Source of the DNA: Anaerolineae bacterium | GTDB lineage: Bacteria > Chloroflexota > Anaerolineae > Aggregatilineales > Ch27 | Length of the DNA stretch: 64,000 bases | Direction: 5' to 3' | NCBI GenBank assembly: GCA_013178165.1 | Contig: JABLXG010000005.1 | Location: 1-64,000 of the forward strand | Shown: piece after piece, positions 25,397-36,706 of the stretch | Position numbering within the stretch: position 1 is the first letter of the stretch | How the letters are laid out: every line of letters starts with the position of its first letter | Position numbers and translations under genes: made by a program | The notes under the pieces: generated by a model | The model's input: the letters and a program-made list of their open reading frames with translations, nothing else | Told to the model about the DNA's origin: nothing | Database searches by the model: none

Positions 25397-26044
25397 CTAC
25401 CGGCGGCTCTTGTGTGCGCGGGCAGGCTTGATCACCACCACGCCGCCTTTGGCGCCGGGGACCGATCCCCGGACCGCCAGCAGGTTGTGCTCGTCGTCAA
25501 CGACCATCACCTCAAGGTTCTGGGCCGTGACACGCTGGCTGCCCATATGGCCAGCCCGGCGCGTGCCCTTGAAGACGCGGCCCGGTGTCGTGGTTGAGCT
25601 GCTTGAGCCAGGCGCGCGCTCACGGTCCGACTGGCCATGTGTCTTCGGCTGGCGGTTGAAGCCATGCCGCTTGACCGTCCCGGCGAACCCGCGGCCCTTG
25701 CTGGTGCCGACAATGTCCACCCGGTCGCCAACGATAAACGTGTTCCCCACCGTGATCTTCTGGCCTTCCTTCACGCCAGCCTCCCCGTTCCGGATCCGGA
25801 ACTCGCGCAGGTACTTGAGCGCAGGGAGATTGTTGCGCTTGAGGTGGCCAAGCTGACCCCGGGTCAGGCGGGAGGGCTTGGTTTCCTCAAAGCCCAGCTG
25901 AACGGCGGTATACCCATCGTGATCCGCCGTGCGGATCTGGGTGACATAGCAAGGCCCCGCCTGAATGACGGTCACGGGGATTACCGTTCCGCTGCTGTCA
26001 AAGATTTGGGTCATCCCCATTTTTCTGCCAATGATGCCCTTCAT
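25397..26044 (-). CDS. rplC: 50S ribosomal protein L3
   Basis: A 215-aa protein: GIIGRKMGMTQIFDSSGTVIPVTVI and FAGTVKRHGFNRQPKTHGQSDRERAPGS are diagnostic. It initiates 50S assembly. A gap of 118 nt upstream separates it from rpsJ; I see no gene there, and the MAQKIR-type start of rpsJ excludes an extension. Confidence 0.98.
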   Translation of the reverse strand: MKGIIGRKMGMTQIFDSSGTVIPVTVIQAGPCYVTQIRTADHDGYTAVQLGFEETKPSRLTRGQLGHLKRNNLPALKYLREFRIRNGEAGVKEGQKITVGNTFIVGDRVDIVGTSKGRGFAGTVKRHGFNRQPKTHGQSDRERAPGSSSSTTTPGRVFKGTRRAGHMGSQRVTAQNLEVMVVDDEHNLLAVRGSVPGAKGGVVVIKPARAHKSRR

Positions 26045-26162
26045 GGTACCTCCACGGGACTGTGGCCCGCCGCACGGATACGGGGGAGCGAGCCCACATC
26101 ATCCCCATCGTTCTGGTGTGTCAGGGGCAGTTTCCCCTGACGGGCCTTTCCGCTCGACCGGG

Positions 26163-26471
26163 CTAAATCTTGATCTCGATATCCACCCCTGCTGGCAGGT
26201 TGAGCCGCATCAGGGTATCGATCGTCTTGCTGTCCGGGTCCAGGACGTCAATCAGGCGCTTATGCGTTCGGATCTCGAAGTGCTCGTGCGAGTCCTTGTC
26301 GATGAAGGTGGAACGGCGCACGGTAAAGCGCTCGATGCGGGTAGGCAAGGGGACCGGCCCCACGACCCGCGCGCCGGTGCGCTCTGCCGTCTCGACAATG
26401 CGCCGCGCTGATTGATCCAGCACCCGGTGGTCATACGCCTTCAGGCGGATACGAATTTTCTGCTTGGCCAT
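26163..26471 (-). CDS. rpsJ: 30S ribosomal protein S10
   Basis: A 102-aa protein: [66 protein letters not shown] and VDIEIKI are diagnostic. It is also the NusE antitermination factor. It lies 71 nt downstream of tuf. Confidence 0.98.
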   Translation of the reverse strand: MAKQKIRIRLKAYDHRVLDQSARRIVETAERTGARVVGPVPLPTRIERFTVRRSTFIDKDSHEHFEIRTHKRLIDVLDPDSKTIDTLMRLNLPAGVDIEIKI

Positions 26472-26542
26472 AGGTTCCTCTCTGGCAGCGTCCGGTCGGG
26501 CGGGCTGCGGCAGCGCCGCCTCCCGCCCTGCGCCGCTGTGGC

Positions 26543-27735
<1,193 letters not shown>

Positions 27736-27760
27736 CATTTCCTCCTGATACAGTCGGGAA

Positions 27761-29860
<2,100 letters not shown>

Positions 29861-29901
29861 AGTTTTGCTACTCGTTACTTACTCGTGCGTCAGGGACGCT
29901 T

Positions 29902-30372
29902 TTACCAGCGATAGTGCGCAAAAGCGCGGTTGGCTTCCGCCATGCGATGGGTGTCGTCGCGCTTCTTAATCGAGGCACCCTGGTTATTGGCCGCGTCGAG
30001 CAACTCACCCGCCAGCTTCTCGGCCATGTTACGGCCACCACGCTTGCGCGAATTCTCCAGAATCCAGCGCATGGCCAGGGACATGGCGCGGTGCGGGGGA
30101 ACTTCCACCGGGACCTGATAGGTGGAGCCGCCCACACGGCGCGGCTTGACTTCAACCGCCGGGGTGACATTGCGCAGCGCCTGCTCAAAGACCTCGACGG
30201 GGTCCTTCTTGCTGCGGGCCTCGACCAGGGCCAGCGCGTCGTACATGATCCGCTGAGCGACGCTCTTCTTGCCAGCCCTCATCAGGCGGTTGATGAACAT
30301 CGTGACTTTGACGTTGCCATAACGGACGTCAGGAGCGATTTCCCGCTTAGGGGGGCGATACCTTCTGGGCAT
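29902..30372 (-). CDS. rpsG: 30S ribosomal protein S7
   Basis: A 156-aa 16S-assembly protein: [46 protein letters not shown] and the C-terminal [20 protein letters not shown] are diagnostic. It lies between rpsL and fusA. In E. coli S7 represses the str operon by binding between rpsL and rpsG; the 60-nt spacer here (30373-30432) is short for such a site. Confidence 0.98.
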   Translation of the reverse strand: MPRRYRPPKREIAPDVRYGNVKVTMFINRLMRAGKKSVAQRIMYDALALVEARSKKDPVEVFEQALRNVTPAVEVKPRRVGGSTYQVPVEVPPHRAMSLAMRWILENSRKRGGRNMAEKLAGELLDAANNQGASIKKRDDTHRMAEANRAFAHYRW

Positions 30373-30432
30373 GCTTGACTCCCTTAAACCAATAGGTTAC
30401 CAGCCGATGGCGATGGCCTCCGGCGCTGACGC

Positions 30433-30849
30433 TTACTTCGGCCGCTTGGCGCCGTACTTGCTGCGGCCCTGCTGCCGATTCTGGACGCCATCCGTATCCA
30501 GCGTGCCGCGCACGATGTGATAACGCACGCCGGGCAGGTCCTTCACACGACCACCGCGCACCAGCACAACGCTGTGCTCCTGCAGGCCATGGCCCTCACC
30601 CGGGATATAGGCCGTGACCTCGATCCCGTTGGAGAGACGAACGCGGGCGATCTTGCGCAGCGCCGAGTTCGGCTTCTTGGGGGTCATCGTACGCACCTGG
30701 GTGCAGACGCCACGCTTCTGCGGCGCCCCCTTGGGCCGGCGCTTGCGCCGCTGCGAGAACGAGTTGAAGGTATACAACAAGGCGGGCGCGGAGCTCTTTT
30801 TCCTCTTGGCCTCGCGGCCTTTGCGGATCAACTGGTTGATAGTCGGCAT
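30433..30849 (-). CDS. rpsL: 30S ribosomal protein S12
   Basis: A 138-aa decoding-centre protein: [37 protein letters not shown] and [21 protein letters not shown] are diagnostic. The Lys in KKPNSALRK and the Lys in RVKDLPG, positions of streptomycin-resistance changes elsewhere, are wild type. It is the first gene of the superoperon. Confidence 0.98.
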   Translation of the reverse strand: MPTINQLIRKGREAKRKKSSAPALLYTFNSFSQRRKRRPKGAPQKRGVCTQVRTMTPKKPNSALRKIARVRLSNGIEVTAYIPGEGHGLQEHSVVLVRGGRVKDLPGVRYHIVRGTLDTDGVQNRQQGRSKYGAKRPK

Positions 30850-30886
30850 TCTGTTTCTCCGTGTCTTGCTGCCGTTCTTGCACGCA

Positions 30887-30910
30887 AACGGGCGAATCCA
30901 ATCGCCCGTT
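30887..30910 (-). other. Hairpin in the leader of the ribosomal superoperon
   Basis: AACGGGCGA (30887-30895) and TCGCCCGTT (30902-30910) pair perfectly over 9 bp around a six-base loop. It lies about 40 nt upstream of the rpsL start, in a leader of about 200 nt. After the stem on the minus strand comes TTTGCGTG, a weak U-tract. It may attenuate, stabilise or regulate; a clear terminator is not formed. Confidence 0.5.
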
Positions 30911-31058
30911 ACTTGCCCTGCTTCCTCACAAGCGCCGAGGCCAACCCCGCAAACAACTCAAGCAATTGGCCTCTGGCTTGCGACGCTCACTAAATTCGGC
31001 GGACCATTGCCCTGACAGGCAGGGATAGCCCCCGGGTGATAGACGGGATTGGACTTAC

Positions 31059-31087
31059 ATCATAGCAGGAGCAGATGGGGGAGTCAA
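31059..31087 (-). promoter_or_regulatory. Main promoter of the ribosomal superoperon
   Basis: On the minus strand TTGACT (31082-31087), a spacer of exactly 17 nt and TATGAT (31059-31064), with TGC before the -10 (an extended -10). Predicted start near 31052, giving a leader of about 200 nt before rpsL. No comparable promoter was found inside the downstream cluster. Confidence 0.85.
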
Positions 31088-31190
31088 GCCTTTTTCGGCC
31101 TACCCGCCAAACCTGTAGGAGGTTCCGGCCACAGCCCCACCCTCTCTTCCAAAACTGAAAAGAGCCGCCCCCCACACACGCCACCCGGCG

Positions 31191-31220
31191 TTGCCTTTCC
31201 TAACGGGCGGCGGTTACAAT
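31191..31220 (+). promoter_or_regulatory. Promoter of the glycosyltransferase gene
   Basis: TTGCCT (31191-31196), an 18-nt spacer and TACAAT (31215-31220). Start near 31227, about 23-29 nt before the candidate start codons. It is divergent from the ribosomal promoter at 31059-31087. Confidence 0.6.
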
Positions 31221-31249
31221 TTGCCCGTCCTATCCGCGCTCTGCAGGCA

Positions 31250-32419
31250 ATGACCATGGCCCAACCGCACCGCCCGACCCGCGTCATGCGCATCATCGCC
31301 CGGCTGAACATCGGCGGCCCGGCGATCCACGTCTCGCTGCTGACGGCAAAGCTCAGCCCACCGGAGTTCGAGAGCATGCTCGTCTGCGGCAACATCGGCC
31401 CGGATGAGGGCGACATGTCCTACTACGCCCGGGAACTGGGGGTGACGCCGGTGGTCATCCCGGCGCTGGGCCGGGAACTGCATCCCCTGCGCGATCTGGC
31501 CACGCTCTGGACGCTCTACCGCCTGATCCGCCGCTGGCACCCGGACGTAGTGCACACCCATACAGCCAAGGCCGGTTTTGTAGGGCGGGTAGCGGCCTGG
31601 CTGGCAGGCGTGCCGGTCATCGTCCACACCTTTCACGGGCATGTTCTACACGGCTACTTTGGCCCGGCCCGAACGCGCCTGTTCCTGCTGCTGGAACGCC
31701 TGACCGGGCGGATGACCGACGCGATCATCACCCTGACCGACAGCCTGCGTGACGAACTGGCGGATGTCTACTGTGTGGCGCCGCGCGAGAAATTCCGCGT
31801 GCTGGGGCTGGGGCTGGACCTGGCGCCTTTCGCCGCGACGCCGCGCCGATCCGGGGCCTTCCGGGCGGCCTGGGACCTCCCGGCGGATGCGCCGCTGGTG
31901 GGAATCGTGGGGCGACTCGTGCCGATCAAGAACCACGCCCTGTTTGTTGACGCGGCGGCGCAGGTGCGGCAGGCCGTGCCGGAGGCACGCTTCGTGATTG
32001 TGGGCGATGGGGAAACGCGGGCGGCGGTCGAGGCGCAGATCGCCCGCCTGGGTCTGAGTGACGCCGTCACCTTTACCGGCTGGCAACGCGACCTGGCCCC
32101 GGTCTACAGCGACCTGGACGCGCTGGTAATCAGCAGCAACAATGAGGGGACTCCGGTGGCCGTGATCGAAGCGCTGACTGGAGGCTGCCCGGTTGTAGCG
32201 ACGGCGGTCGGGGGCGTGCCGGCCCTGTTGGAAGACGGTGTGCTGGGGGCGCTGGTGCCGCCGGGGGATGCTGCTGCGCTGGCCTCAGCGATCGTGGCTA
32301 CCCTGCGCACCCCCCCGGACACGCAGCGGGCACAGGCGATCATGCTGGAACGCTACAGCATCGACCGGCTGGCCCGTGACCTGGCGGCACTGTACCACGA
32401 TCTGCTGGCCCGGCGCTGA
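31250..32419 (+). CDS. Glycosyltransferase family 4 (GT-B)
   Basis: A 389-aa enzyme. The N-terminal half has RIIARLNIGGPAIHVSLL, the usual acceptor-side Gly-rich segment, and HTHTAKAGFVGRVAA; the C-terminal half has VGIVGRLVPIKNHALFVDA and EGTPVAVIEALTGGCPVVATAVGG, the nucleotide-sugar E-x7-E region. No transmembrane segment. The start is ATG 31250; ATG 31256 is also possible. Acceptor and donor are unknown; it may act in envelope glycan synthesis. Confidence 0.9.
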   Translation: MTMAQPHRPTRVMRIIARLNIGGPAIHVSLLTAKLSPPEFESMLVCGNIGPDEGDMSYYARELGVTPVVIPALGRELHPLRDLATLWTLYRLIRRWHPDVVHTHTAKAGFVGRVAAWLAGVPVIVHTFHGHVLHGYFGPARTRLFLLLERLTGRMTDAIITLTDSLRDELADVYCVAPREKFRVLGLGLDLAPFAATPRRSGAFRAAWDLPADAPLVGIVGRLVPIKNHALFVDAAAQVRQAVPEARFVIVGDGETRAAVEAQIARLGLSDAVTFTGWQRDLAPVYSDLDALVISSNNEGTPVAVIEALTGGCPVVATAVGGVPALLEDGVLGALVPPGDAAALASAIVATLRTPPDTQRAQAIMLERYSIDRLARDLAALYHDLLARR

Positions 32420-32435
32420 ACGATTGCGGGGGGGG

Positions 32436-32813
32436 TCATTCAGCCCAGATTTCGATCTTTTCCCCCTGCTCCTCATCGACCATCTCGAAGATCTTGCCCG
32501 TCTCGCCGCCCTGAATGGCGTCCAGCAGTTCCTGATAGTCAACATTGGCGTCAGTGGGGACAAAGCGCGCGCCCATGCGAATACCGGTGCGCACCAGCCC
32601 CATCGGGATGTTGATGCTGACCTTGGTGGCGTTGGTCGTAGTATCGGTGATGCGCACACGCAGCCAGCGTGCCTCGCGCCCGCCGGCTGCCCGCCCACCA
32701 TCGCCACCCCGCCCGGCGCTGATCGCCCGCAGCAATCTGGCCGCCTCGTCAGCCGTGATGGTGCCCGCTTCCAGCATCTTCAAAATCCGCATCCGCTCTT
32801 CCGCTGTTCCCAC
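32436..32813 (-). CDS. Small SHOCT-like module protein, soluble
   Basis: A 125-aa protein. Residues about 8-32 are the helical module RILKMLEAGTITADEAARLL, shared with three other proteins in this cluster. After a Gly/Arg-rich linker, residues about 48-125 contain ARWLRVRITDTTTNATKVSINIPMGLV and end in an acidic DEEQGEKIEIWAE. No membrane segment. This second domain matches the C-terminal part of the neighbour at 32855. It is the last gene of the cluster, 41 nt after that neighbour. Function not known. Confidence 0.75.
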   Translation of the reverse strand: MGTAEERMRILKMLEAGTITADEAARLLRAISAGRGGDGGRAAGGREARWLRVRITDTTTNATKVSINIPMGLVRTGIRMGARFVPTDANVDYQELLDAIQGGETGKIFEMVDEEQGEKIEIWAE

Positions 32814-32854
32814 GTGTTCCTATTCCTCTCTGGTATCTTCCCTGCAGGGATCAC

Positions 32855-33454
32855 CTACAGGAAGTAAATCTGCACATGCTGATCCTGATCGTTGATATCG
32901 ATTGTCAGCGGCTGGCCACCGGGACCGTCCATCTCAGCCTGCATCTCCCGGAGAAACGCCTCGGCGGCGTCTAGCTGGGCGATCACGTCAGGGTCGGTGT
33001 TAAAGCGCCGGGAAAACCGCAACAGCTTAGCCAGCACGCCCACCGGCACTGGCAGGCTGAGGGCAAAGCGGCGGCCATCCGCCTGATCGATCCTGACATA
33101 CAGCCAGCGAGCATCCCGGCTCCACAGGAAAAACAGCGCACCAGCAGCGCCAACTACAGCCAGCAGCCAGTAGAAGCCTCTGCTCAGATGGCTGATGACG
33201 CCGCGGCGTCTGCGGCCCGCCGCGATCCTGCTCAGGCTGAGGACCGCCAGAAAGGTCGCCCCCACAAAGGGCAGTGGCCAGCCGCGCCGGAAATCGCTGA
33301 TGCGCGGCAGGTCGGCGGCTGAAAGCGACGCAGCGGGAACAGCATCTTCCGCAGCGGATGGTCCCTCGATAGCGGCGAGCAGCCGGTTGGCCTCCTCCGC
33401 TGTGATGGCCCCTGCAGCGACCATCTGTAGGATGCGATCCTGTGACTGTTCCAT
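32855..33454 (-). CDS. SHOCT-like module protein with two membrane segments
   Basis: A 199-aa protein. The N-terminal module is RILQMVAAGAITAEEANRLLAAI. Two hydrophobic segments follow: one at about 60-76 (PLPFVGATFLAVLSLS), the second at about 95-112 (GFYWLLAVVGAAGALFFLW). The C-terminal domain starts ARWLYVRIDQADGRRFALSLPVPVGVL and aligns with the soluble neighbour at 32436. ATG 33454 is chosen, with GGAGGAGAGG upstream; the frame is open for 15 more codons. It looks like a membrane-anchored partner of its paralogue. Confidence 0.72.
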   Translation of the reverse strand: MEQSQDRILQMVAAGAITAEEANRLLAAIEGPSAAEDAVPAASLSAADLPRISDFRRGWPLPFVGATFLAVLSLSRIAAGRRRRGVISHLSRGFYWLLAVVGAAGALFFLWSRDARWLYVRIDQADGRRFALSLPVPVGVLAKLLRFSRRFNTDPDVIAQLDAAEAFLREMQAEMDGPGGQPLTIDINDQDQHVQIYFL

Positions 33455-33519
33455 AAAGATATCCCTCTCCTCCATCCCTGCTGCAGGTAGCCCTTCCATC
33501 CGTCTGGCCGCCCGCTCGT

Positions 33520-34524
33520 CTAGAAGTCCAGACGCATATGGGTGAGCGTCCGGCGAATGCCGAAGCCGCAGCGCCGTAGCGCCTCGGTAGCGTGCTCATC
33601 ATCAGCGGGGTGCTCGCAGGTCAGCGCACGCTCGATCGGCGCCAGTTGCCGCACCCCGTAGTTCAGTAATGGCTCCTCCAGGCGACCCTTTTCCTCCGGC
33701 GGGACGATCAACGTGAGCTGGATCACACCGCTGGCGAAAGACGTCCTGGCCCACAGGCTTCCCCGCACGCGCTCTCCCTCGCGGACGATCCAGCGTTCTG
33801 TGGCGGAGCCGGTCAGAAATTCGGCCAGCCGGCCCGCCGGGGTACGGTGAAACTCCCGCGGGTGCAACGGACGCTGCCAGCCCAGACCGCCCAGCTCCGG
33901 CGGAAAGGCGCGGGTAGCCATGGCATACTCCGCCCGCCACAACCCTTCCGGGCGACGGGTGATCGGCGGGCTGTCGGGCAGGCGTGGCGGCAGAGGCGCT
34001 TCGCTACTGCGCCGCCAGGCATGCCAGGTGCGCAGGGTACGGAAGCCCAGCCCAGCGTACAGCCGCTGAGCGCCGGTATTGGCGGCATCCACTTCCAGGA
34101 TGGCCGCCGTAGCGCCACCCGCTCGAATGCTCTCCAGCGCTGCCAGCATCAACTGGCGGGCGATGCCCCGCCGCCGGTAGGCCGGGGCAACGGCGACATT
34201 GGCGATGATGATCGTGCGGCCCAGCTCCGGCGGGTAATCCGCCGGGATCAGCGTCACATTACCGACGATCTGCCCGTCCTGTTCCCAGACAAACCCCTGG
34301 CCGATCCCACGCAACATCCGGTCGGCCAGCGCGGCCACCCGTAACAGCGGCCCCAGGCGGCTGAGACCGCGCAGTTCGCTGATCGTCGCCCGGCCCCCGG
34401 CGTCCATTTCATCTCTGAAGGCTTCCTCGATCAGGGCGGCAATGGCCCGTAGATCGCGCTCCAGATTCACCCGCCGGAGTCCACTGGATCGCTTTGTTTG
34501 GGAAAGCGCCGCATGCATCGTCAT
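33520..34524 (-). CDS. GNAT-family N-acetyltransferase
   Basis: A 334-aa protein. The acetyl-CoA-binding core is at about 108-165: NVAVAPAYRRRGIARQLMLAALE contains the R/Q-x2-G-x-G/A loop, followed by LEVDAANTGAQRLYAGLGF. The remaining ~170 residues form a second, less conserved domain, as in two-domain GNATs, one half degenerate. Substrate unknown. It lies inside the SHOCT-module cluster, 125 nt after the DUF4097 gene and 65 nt before the membrane SHOCT gene. Start 34524 or ATG 34518. Confidence 0.85.
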   Translation of the reverse strand: MTMHAALSQTKRSSGLRRVNLERDLRAIAALIEEAFRDEMDAGGRATISELRGLSRLGPLLRVAALADRMLRGIGQGFVWEQDGQIVGNVTLIPADYPPELGRTIIIANVAVAPAYRRRGIARQLMLAALESIRAGGATAAILEVDAANTGAQRLYAGLGFRTLRTWHAWRRSSEAPLPPRLPDSPPITRRPEGLWRAEYAMATRAFPPELGGLGWQRPLHPREFHRTPAGRLAEFLTGSATERWIVREGERVRGSLWARTSFASGVIQLTLIVPPEEKGRLEEPLLNYGVRQLAPIERALTCEHPADDEHATEALRRCGFGIRRTLTHMRLDF

Positions 34525-34649
34525 TGCCCTGTTCTATGGCCGCACCGGTCGCGGCCCGCGCCTGCCAGTTCCGGTGCTCCCAGAATACACCGGAACAGAC
34601 GCCTGCGCCGGTATTTTGCCGGGCAGCAAGGGCAACAACGCGCCTGTTG

Positions 34650-35804
34650 TTAACGTCCTTCCAGGGCGGCCAGCAGCTTCTCCGCCTCTTCCACGCTGAT
34701 CTGCCCGGCTTCCACCATGCGCAGGATGATCAGCCGTTCCTCGTCTGTGACCGGATCGTGCGGCTGGGGCGGCACCGGCGGGCGCGGCGGACGCGGGATC
34801 TCGCCGCCAAAAGTCAACGTAAAACCGCGCTTGCGCTTGCCCTGTTCCATCTTGTTGTTACGCTCGGCCTGGCGCAGCACACGCTCGCTTTTGCGCATGG
34901 CCCGTTCGGCCTCACGCTCAGCGCGTTCGCGGATGTGGCGGGCCTTTTCCGCCAGGATTTCGTCCAGCCCGGCCAGTTGCTCGGAGAGCTTCTCCTCCAG
35001 CCCGCTCAGACGGGCCTCCAGTTCCTCCTCAAGCTGGACGTTGATCGCCATCAGGTAATCTTCGTCCTGCCCCACCAGGCGGATTTCGCCGCCGGCCTGC
35101 AGTTCGACCAGCGCCGCGCCAGTACCACAGACGATCTCCTCGTACTGCCCGCCTTCGACCACCTCGGCATCCGGGGCATCAACGGTCAGGTCATCGCAGC
35201 CCAGGATGCGAAAGCGCACATCCTGATCGGGCGGGATACGACACACGATATCAGAGCCAACATGGAAGCGGTAGACGGCTCCCGGCACATAAGCTGTGCT
35301 CAGCACCAGGTCGGAGCCGATGCGCTCGACCTCAGCCGGGCCGTTGACATCGCGCAGGTACAGGTCAGCGCCCACCGCTGCGATGAACACCTGTCCCTCC
35401 ACCTCGCGGATGGTGGCGTCGCCGCCGACATGCTGGATACGAACGTCGCCGCCAGCGCTCTTGAGGTGCAGGTCGCCGCCGATGTTGTCGATGGTGACCG
35501 GCCCGATCTTGCGCAGCACCAGGTCGCCGCCGACATTGCCAATCGTGACACTCCCCTCGACGCCGGTGATCTTGGCGTCACCGCCGACGGTGGTCAGAGC
35601 GATCTCGGTGTCCACAGGGACGCGCACGGTCAGATCGCCGGCGCCATTCACGTTAAAGCGACCGTCCTCAGCCTCACGGATCTCCGCCCGGTCGCCCTCG
35701 GCAGAGATAGCCCGGCGATCCCAGCCGCGCAGGCGCAGGCTTCCGCCGACATGGTCAATCACCAGCCGGGGGGTCCCGGTCTGCGTGAGTTCAAGATAAC
35801 TCAT
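34650..35804 (-). CDS. DUF4097-type beta-repeat protein with coiled coil and C-terminal SHOCT-like module
   Basis: A 384-aa protein. Residues about 15-180 are repeated short beta strands with the pattern (V/I)GGD(L/A), for example IGNVGGDLVLRKIGPV, IDNIGGDLHLK and IQHVGGDATIREV, a right-handed beta fold as in DUF4097 adhesin-like proteins. Residues about 255-325 are charged and helical (EEELEARLSGLEEKLSEQLAGL ... ERAEREAERAMRKSERV), a coiled coil. A Pro-rich linker leads to the module LIILRMVEAGQISVEEAEKLLAALEG at the end. No signal peptide or membrane segment. DUF4097 proteins include LiaX-like envelope-stress factors; role here is inferred. Confidence 0.85.
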   Translation of the reverse strand: MSYLELTQTGTPRLVIDHVGGSLRLRGWDRRAISAEGDRAEIREAEDGRFNVNGAGDLTVRVPVDTEIALTTVGGDAKITGVEGSVTIGNVGGDLVLRKIGPVTIDNIGGDLHLKSAGGDVRIQHVGGDATIREVEGQVFIAAVGADLYLRDVNGPAEVERIGSDLVLSTAYVPGAVYRFHVGSDIVCRIPPDQDVRFRILGCDDLTVDAPDAEVVEGGQYEEIVCGTGAALVELQAGGEIRLVGQDEDYLMAINVQLEEELEARLSGLEEKLSEQLAGLDEILAEKARHIRERAEREAERAMRKSERVLRQAERNNKMEQGKRKRGFTLTFGGEIPRPPRPPVPPQPHDPVTDEERLIILRMVEAGQISVEEAEKLLAALEGR

Positions 35805-35807
35805 CGA

Positions 35808-36023
35808 TCATCCCTCCATGAGCCTATCCGGCTGCCCGGACCACGAACCACGCGGCCTGCTGGCCCGCTGCAGCACCACCGCCCGCCAGGCCCGGCCCAC
35901 AGCGGCCCACAATGCGCCCGCCGCGTGTTCCAGCAGGCCTGGCTCGTGGTAGGCCCGGCGCAGCCGGGCAGCATACTCATCCCGCGTTTTTTCGGCCACA
36001 TAAGTATCCAGCTTGTCCCACAT
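35808..36023 (-). CDS. Hypothetical 71-aa protein
   Basis: The start ATG 36023 has GAGGGG 8 nt upstream, and the reading frame ends 3 nt before the DUF4097 start, whose GGAGG lies within the last codons, so the two look coupled. The middle, AAGALWAAVGRAWRAVVLQR, is a hydrophobic helix with flanking Arg. No family recognised. It could be a small regulator or membrane-associated peptide. Position in the cluster supports a real gene. Confidence 0.5.
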   Translation of the reverse strand: MWDKLDTYVAEKTRDEYAARLRRAYHEPGLLEHAAGALWAAVGRAWRAVVLQRASRPRGSWSGQPDRLMEG

Positions 36024-36153
36024 GATTGTTTCCCCTCATCAAGCTCCGACCAGACCGAATAACAGGCGGGGTATTGCGGGACGCGCCGCCCGCCCCCTCG
36101 ACAGGCTGCGCGCCCCTTCCCCTCTGCGGCGCCCGTCCCCTCAACGGGCGCGG

Positions 36154-36528
36154 TCAACCCTGCAGCAGGCGGACGGCCTCCTGGGGCGTGATACGCCCGG
36201 CGGCCAGGTCGTCCAGCACCTGCCGGCGCAGGGATTCATCGTCGATCTCATCCTCTTCGCCGCCCACTTCGTAGCCCATAGCCGTGATCACTTCCTCCAG
36301 GCGGCTGCGCACAGTCGGGTAGGAGATGCCGAGCGCCTTCTGCACGCGGGTGATTTTGCCCTCACAGGCGACGAACGTTTCCACAAAAGCGAGCTGGGCC
36401 GGAGAAAGCCCACCCAGGCCGCCAAAGCCGAAATGCCCTTCCAGTTTGGCGTCGCAGCCGGGGCAGTACAGGCCGGTGATGATCATCTCGTCGCCGCAGA
36501 TCGGGCAACTGCGTGGTGCGGAATACAT
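36154..36528 (-). CDS. DUF2089-family zinc-ribbon/HTH regulator
   Basis: A 124-aa protein. The N-terminus has a four-Cys zinc ribbon (CPICGDEM ... YCPGCDAKL). Residues about 42-90 look like a helix-turn-helix (LSPAQLAFVETFVACEGKITRVQKALGISYPTVRSRLEEVI). The C-terminus ends in the same module as its neighbours, VLDDLAAGRITPQEAVRLLQG. ATG 36528 is chosen since AGGTGAG precedes it; the open frame upstream overlaps the promoter. As first gene of the cluster it is probably its transcriptional regulator. Confidence 0.85.
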   Translation of the reverse strand: MYSAPRSCPICGDEMIITGLYCPGCDAKLEGHFGFGGLGGLSPAQLAFVETFVACEGKITRVQKALGISYPTVRSRLEEVITAMGYEVGGEEDEIDDESLRRQVLDDLAAGRITPQEAVRLLQG

Positions 36529-36540
36529 GGCACTCACCTT

Positions 36541-36577
36541 CTGATATTTAACCTTTACCTTAGAAATTTCAATGTTC
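36541..36577 (-). promoter_or_regulatory. AT-rich 5' untranslated region of the DUF2089 gene
   Basis: About 37 nt between the predicted start and the AGGTGAG site are strikingly AT-rich for this genome and contain GGTAAAGGTTAAAT, with a short AAGGT/AAGGTT repetition. Just upstream, TTCAATGTTCAA (direct TTCAA repeat) overlaps the start region. These could be binding sites for the gene's own HTH product, but this is inference. Confidence 0.35.
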
Positions 36578-36583
36578 AACTGA

Positions 36584-36612
36584 AGAATATCACAGCTACA
36601 TGCGTAAGTCAA
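36584..36612 (-). promoter_or_regulatory. Promoter of the SHOCT-module cluster
   Basis: Minus strand TTGACT (36607-36612), a 17-nt spacer and TATTCT (36584-36589). The terminator of the DUF2202 gene lies just upstream at 36648-36680, so this promoter starts a separate transcript. Confidence 0.75.
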
Positions 36613-36647
36613 GCCCGCAATCCCCCCGCTGGCGCAGGCCGGACACG

Positions 36648-36680
36648 AAAAATGCCGCGCATCCGGTATGGACGCGCGGC
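36648..36680 (-). terminator. Intrinsic terminator after the DUF2202 gene
   Basis: On the minus strand GCCGCGC pairs with GCGCGGC (36674-36680 with 36654-36660), followed by ATTTTT (36653-36648). It lies 26 nt after the DUF2202 stop codon and cleanly separates it from the SHOCT-module cluster. Confidence 0.85.
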
Positions 36681-36706
36681 GGTGATCAGATCCTCAGGTA
36701 AAGGGG

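Noticed and set aside
34494-36062. Plus-strand ORF of 522 codons
   Set aside because: Antisense of the DUF4097 gene and its neighbours; no start signal.
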